Shown here: positions 36,507-39,400 of the stretch, in pieces
Numbering within the stretch: position 1 is the stretch's first letter
How the letters are laid out: each line of letters starts with the position of its first letter
Assembly (NCBI GenBank): GCA_943327755.2
Contig: CALPYF020000040.1
Coordinates: 1 to 39,400 of the forward strand
DNA: 39,400 bases
Direction: 5' to 3'
Source: Deinococcus hopiensis KR-140
GTDB lineage: Bacteria; Deinococcota; Deinococci; Deinococcales; Deinococcaceae
Position numbers and translations under genes: made by a program
Notes under the pieces: model-generated
What the model was told of the DNA's origin: nothing
The model's database searches: none
What the model saw: the letters and a program-made list of their open reading frames with translations, nothing else

Positions 36507-36570
36507 GTCGATGGGTGAAGGTTGATGGTCAATGGTGGTTTCGGTCAACCATCAACCTTCGCCTATCGAC
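36507..36570. repeat. 64-bp hairpin with 23-nt arms between rplA and rplJ
   Basis: Left arm 36507-36529 and right arm 36548-36570 match at 21 of 23 positions around an 18-nt loop. The two differences give G-U pairs in plus-strand RNA but A-C mismatches in the minus-strand (rplJ) RNA. It begins 9 nt after the rplA stop. The internal GGTTGATGGT word suggests a dispersed palindromic element. Confidence 0.75.
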
Positions 36571-36578
36571 GGTCCTGA

Positions 36579-37272
36579 TCAGGCGTTGCTGCCGCCGCTG
36601 AGGGTCAGCTGGATGCTGGGGCCCATGGTGGTGGTCAGGTACGCGCTGCGCAGGAACACGCCCTTGGCGCTGCCGGGCTTGGCGGCTTCGAGGGCACTGA
36701 TCAGCGCGCTGTAGTTGGCGCTGAGGTTGCCGGGTTCGAAGCTGGCCTTGCCGATGGGGGCGTGCACGACGCCGGTCTTGTCGTTACGGAACTCGATGCG
36801 GCCGGCCTTGAGGCCCTTGACCATACCGGTCACGTCGGGGCCGACGGTGCCGCTCTTGGGGTTGGGGAGCAGGCCGCGGGGCCCGAGCAGACGCGCGAGC
36901 TTCTGGCCGACCTGAGCCATCATGTCGGGGGTGGCGACGACGGCGTCGAAGTCCATGAACCCACCGGCGATGCGCTCGATCAGTTCGTCGCTGCCGACCA
37001 CGTCGGCGCCAGCAGCCTCGGCGGCCTGCACGTTGTCACCCTTGGTGATCACGGCGACGCGCACGGTGCGGCCGGTGCCGTGGGGCAGGGCGACGGTGCC
37101 ACGCACGTTCTGGTCGCTCTTGCGGGGGTCGATGCCCAGACGGAAGTGCACTTCGACGGTCTCGTCGAACTTCGCGCTGGCGATGTCCTTGACCAGCGCG
37201 GCGGCTTCGTCAATGGTGTACTGCTTGCTGCGGTCGACCTTGGCGGTCAGCGCCTGGTAACGCTTGCCGTGC

Positions 37273-37280
<8 letters not shown>
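36579..37280 (-). CDS. rplA: 50S ribosomal protein L1
   Basis: 233 aa; forms the mobile L1 stalk and binds 23S rRNA, also the translational repressor of the rplK-rplA message in bacteria. Marks: N-terminal KRYQALTAKVDRSKQYTIDEA, FDETVEVHFRLGIDPRKSDQ and the LARLLGPRGLLPNPKSGTV loop. The start overlaps the rplK end by 8 nt (37273-37280), so the two are tightly coupled. Confidence 0.98.
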
Positions 37281-37707
<427 letters not shown>

Positions 37708-37830
37708 GTGGTGCCTCCTTAGCTCCCCCGGTCTGGTGCCGTGTGTGGCCCGGACGGGGTGCTGGCGCTAAGTTCTGCGTCGTTCCTGGGCCGGAGTGTG
37801 CTCTGGCCTGGACCGCACAGCAACTTTTTC

Positions 37831-37836
37831 AGTGTA
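37831..37836 (-). promoter_or_regulatory. -10 box of rplK (TACACT)
   Basis: Minus-strand TACACT at 37836-37831; a GGTAAA word 17 nt upstream is only a weak -35. It lies in the one AT-richer patch of the nusG-rplK gap and would give a leader of about 120 nt, room for an L1-binding site that I could not identify. Confidence 0.5.
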
Positions 37837-37893
37837 CTGCCTGCGCCGCACTTTTACCAGTAGGGTGCGGGTGGGCGCGGGCGGTGTGGGGTA

Positions 37894-38466
37894 TTACTTA
37901 GCGACCTGACCGAAGTCGAGTTCCACCGGAGTTTCACGGCCGAAGATGCTGACGAGCACCTTGACCTTCGCCTGGGGAATGTTGACCTCGCTGATGACGC
38001 CGCTGAAATCCGCGAACGGACCGCCCGTGACACGCACCATGTCCCCGGCCTTGAAGTCCACCTTGACCTTGGGGGCCTCTTCCTGCACGGGCTGCGTGGC
38101 GACGCCGACGCTGGCCAGCAGGCGCTGGACTTCCTCGTGCGACAGGGGCACGGGGCGGGTGGCGGTGCCGACGAAGCCGGTCACGCCGTTGGTGCCGCGC
38201 ACGACTTCCCAGGACTCGCCCAGTTCGCCGGGCGCGTCGTCATCCTCGACGTCCATCTGCACGAAGACGTAGCCGGGGAACAGCTTGCGCGTGACCTCGA
38301 CCTTCTTGCCGCCCTCCTGCAGTTCGACCGCCTTCTCTTCCGGCTGGATGACCTGGAAGATCTTGGTGCCGCGCATGCCGAGCTTGGCCGCGCGTTCCAT
38401 CAGGTGCTGCTGCACGCGGTCTTCCTGACCGACGTAGGTGTGCACGGCGTACCATTCGATACTCAT
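37894..38466 (-). CDS. nusG: Transcription termination/antitermination factor NusG
   Basis: 190 aa. NGN domain (SIEWYAVHTYVGQEDRV at the start, VTRKLFPGYVFVQMD) and a C-terminal KOW domain (KVDFKAGDMVRVTGGPFADF, then SGVISEVN) are intact. It binds RNA polymerase and couples it with the ribosome and Rho. ATG 38466 overlaps the secE stop (ATGA); an upstream in-frame extension of 41 residues covers secE in another frame and is rejected. Followed by rplK after 186 nt. Confidence 0.97.
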   Translation of the reverse strand: MSIEWYAVHTYVGQEDRVQQHLMERAAKLGMRGTKIFQVIQPEEKAVELQEGGKKVEVTRKLFPGYVFVQMDVEDDDAPGELGESWEVVRGTNGVTGFVGTATRPVPLSHEEVQRLLASVGVATQPVQEEAPKVKVDFKAGDMVRVTGGPFADFSGVISEVNIPQAKVKVLVSIFGRETPVELDFGQVAK

Positions 38467-38642
38467 GACAGCACCAGCCGGATCAGGTTCCCGAACAGCA
38501 GGTCGAGGGCGTACACGATCAGGGTGAGGGCGACGACGAAGATCAGCACGGCCTGCGTGCCTTCCAGCACCTGCTGGCGGGTCGGCCACGACACGCGCGA
38601 GAGTTCAGCGCGGGAGTCGCGGAAGTACTGAATCAAGTTCAT
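38463..38642 (-). CDS. secE: Preprotein translocase subunit SecE
   Basis: 59 aa single-span subunit that clamps SecY in the inner membrane. Sequence begins MNLIQYFRDSRAELSRVSWP; the amphipathic helix with the conserved RVSWPTRQQV (16-25) is followed by one membrane helix (AVLIFVVALTLIVYALDLLF). ATG 38642 has an AGGTG site 5 nt upstream. The stop overlaps the nusG start by 4 nt, the usual secE-nusG pairing. Confidence 0.95.
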   Translation of the reverse strand: MNLIQYFRDSRAELSRVSWPTRQQVLEGTQAVLIFVVALTLIVYALDLLFGNLIRLVLS

Positions 38643-38720
38643 GCATTCACCTGCGGGAGAAAAAGGCGTGGAACGAACCGGCGACGGGCCCCCCGGGCGA
38701 ACCGGAGGGCCGGGGCAGGA

Positions 38721-38888
38721 TCAGACCTTCTTCTCTTTGAAGACCACGTGCTTCTTGGCGACGGGGTCGTACTTGCGCAGTTCCATCTTCGCCTGGGTGT
38801 TGCGGCGGTTCTTGGTGGTCGTGTAGTAGAAGCCGGTGCCGGCGCTGCTTTCCATTTTCACGATGATGCGGGGGCCGTCTTTCGCCAT
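38721..38888 (-). CDS. rpmG: 50S ribosomal protein L33
   Basis: 55 aa. Begins MAKDGPRIIVKMESSAGTGF; YYTTTKNRRNTQAKMELRKYD and the basic end KKHVVFKEKK fit L33. It lacks the Cys pairs of zinc-binding L33, so it is the zinc-free form. ATG 38888 has AGGAG 6 nt upstream. First gene of rpmG-secE-nusG, downstream of tuf, as in Thermus. Confidence 0.95.
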   Translation of the reverse strand: MAKDGPRIIVKMESSAGTGFYYTTTKNRRNTQAKMELRKYDPVAKKHVVFKEKKV

Positions 38889-38933
38889 GAGATGCTCCTT
38901 CGCAGAGGGCCGATCTTCCCGGGCGGGATCACG

Positions 38934-39008
38934 GCGTGTCTGCTCCCAGCCACCCCGGAGCGGTCTCCGGAGAGGTCCTCGCCCGCACGGTGGCGGGGTC
39001 GGACACGC
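38934..39008 (-). ncRNA. Structured 75-nt leader element before rpmG
   Basis: A perfect 7-bp closing stem, GCGTGTC (38934-38940) and GACACGC (39002-39008), encloses at least two smaller hairpins, CCGGAG/CTCCGG and CCCGC/GCGGG in minus-strand sense. An alternative GCCACC/GGTGGC pairing competes with them. The size and 7-bp closure are tRNA-like, but no T-loop TTCGA or anticodon arm is present, so I do not call it a tRNA. Confidence 0.5.
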
Positions 39009-39011
39009 TGG

Positions 39012-39034
39012 TAAAAGCCCGCCTTCTGGCGGGC
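39012..39034 (-). terminator. Terminator-like hairpin at the start of the rpmG transcript
   Basis: GCCCGCC (39017-39023) and GGCGGGC (39028-39034) form a perfect 7-bp stem with a 4-nt loop, followed by four T on the minus strand. It starts within a few nt of the expected transcription start of the rpmG promoter, so it could terminate readthrough from tuf or act on the new transcript. Confidence 0.6.
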
Positions 39035-39043
39035 AACATTCGA

Positions 39044-39072
39044 ATTATAGGGAGTCCGGGGGCAGGTGTCCA
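39044..39072 (-). promoter_or_regulatory. Strong promoter of rpmG-secE-nusG
   Basis: Minus-strand TGGACA (39072-39067, 5 of 6 to TTGACA) and a perfect TATAAT (39049-39044) with a 17-nt spacer, the best consensus promoter in the window. The leader to rpmG would be about 150 nt. Confidence 0.88.
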
Positions 39073-39090
39073 CTGTGCCCAGGACACCTG
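39063..39090. promoter_or_regulatory. Inverted repeat over the rpmG -35 box
   Basis: CAGGTGTCC (39063-39071) and GGACACCTG (39082-39090) are perfect 9-bp arms 10 nt apart. The first arm overlaps the -35 TGGACA on the minus strand. It could be an operator, or a hairpin ending incoming transcripts. Confidence 0.55.
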
Positions 39091-39182
39091 TCTGAAAAAG
39101 GCCGATGCCACGCCGGTTTTCCGCTCCGCTGCACGCCTGGGATGCGGGCGTCACCCGTGAGTTGACCCAGGTAGGACAGGGA

Positions 39183-39232
39183 AAAGGAGAAGGGGGAGAC
39201 CCGCAGGCCTCCCCCTCCCCGCGTCAGCGGGG
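39183..39232 (-). terminator. Double hairpin terminator after tuf
   Basis: Reading the minus strand, CCCCGC/GCGGGG (39217-39232) follows the tuf stop, then a 7-bp stem GGGGGAG/CTCCCCC (39192-39215) with a T/C-rich tail (TTCTCCTTTT). Confidence 0.8.
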
Positions 39233-39237
39233 CTCGA

Positions 39238-39400
39238 TTACTCGATGACCCTGGCGACGACGCCGGCGCCGACGGTGCGGCCACCTTCGCGGATCGCGAA
39301 GCGCAGACCTTCTTCCATCGCGATCGGCTTGATCAGTTCCACCACGAACGTGATGTTGTCACCAGGCATCACCATTTCCACGCCTTCGGGCAGTTCCACC
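39238..39400 (-). CDS. tuf: Elongation factor Tu, C-terminal part (cut by window edge)
   Basis: The last 53 or so residues, VELPEGVEMVMPGDNITFVV to the end …GGRTVGAGVVARVIE, are the classic end of EF-Tu domain III, which carries aminoacyl-tRNA to the ribosome. The stop is TAA 39240-39238. The rest lies beyond the window. Confidence 0.95.
   Translation of the reverse strand, partial: VELPEGVEMVMPGDNITFVVELIKPIAMEEGLRFAIREGGRTVGAGVVARVIE

Noticed and set aside
38467..38589. 41-residue N-terminal extension of NusG
   Set aside because: This stretch is secE in its proper frame; NusG begins at the ATGA overlap.
38934..39008. tRNA gene between tuf and rpmG
   Set aside because: A 7-bp closing stem and about 75 nt look tRNA-like, but no T-loop TTCGA, D-arm GG or anticodon stem fits.

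Overview
The window looks like chromosomal DNA of a Deinococcus. It is very GC-rich, with third codon positions almost saturated with G/C. The RNA polymerase beta' subunit carries the large sandwich-barrel insertion known from Deinococcus-Thermus. Many forward-strand genes have a TANNNT -10 box 6-8 nt in front of the start codon and no ribosome binding site, the leaderless arrangement known to be abundant in Deinococcus. Predicted lipoproteins and Sec-exported proteins fit a diderm envelope. No rRNA, tRNA, CRISPR array or transposase was seen.

Layout. 1-2900 (+): the tail of an unknown gene, catalase katA behind a Fur-like box, and an unknown leaderless gene. 2900-10075 (-): a galactan/beta-galactoside locus read GH42 beta-galactosidase > GH53 endo-galactanase lipoprotein > sugar ABC binding protein, then a GH3 glycosidase with its own LacI-type operators. 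A divergent LacI regulator (10244-11323, +) faces it. No ABC permease genes are present. 11407-15504 (+): four genes joined by 4-nt stop/start overlaps, encoding a short-chain dehydrogenase, a metallo-beta-lactamase-fold hydrolase, an F390-synthetase-like adenylating enzyme and a KAS III-like synthase. They look like a complete small acyl-condensation pathway and are the best candidate for an undescribed system. 15917-22573 (+): aroA, a YiaA/YiaB-type membrane protein, a PQQ-type sugar dehydrogenase lipoprotein, and a SWIM/SNF2 helicase preceded by a leaderless 26-codon leader ORF.

23147-39400 (-) is the transcription/translation block, read tuf > rpmG-secE-nusG > rplK-rplA-rplJ-rplL, then rpoB-rpoC. 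The usual rplL-rpoB junction is opened by about 4 kb of opposite-strand accessory genes (31677-35381). These are a TPR membrane protein followed by small unknown genes with a duplicated coupling tail, and a DUF2239 - GIY-YIG - LRV-repeat operon behind two copies of an ACCCGGGT palindrome.

The housekeeping block is rich in RNA structure: a 23-bp-arm hairpin between rplA and rplJ, mutually exclusive hairpins between rpoB and rpoC, a hairpin in the long rpoB leader, and a 75-nt closed structure in front of rpmG. Two small ribosomal/secretion genes (rpmG, 55 aa; secE, 59 aa) were read directly from the sequence.
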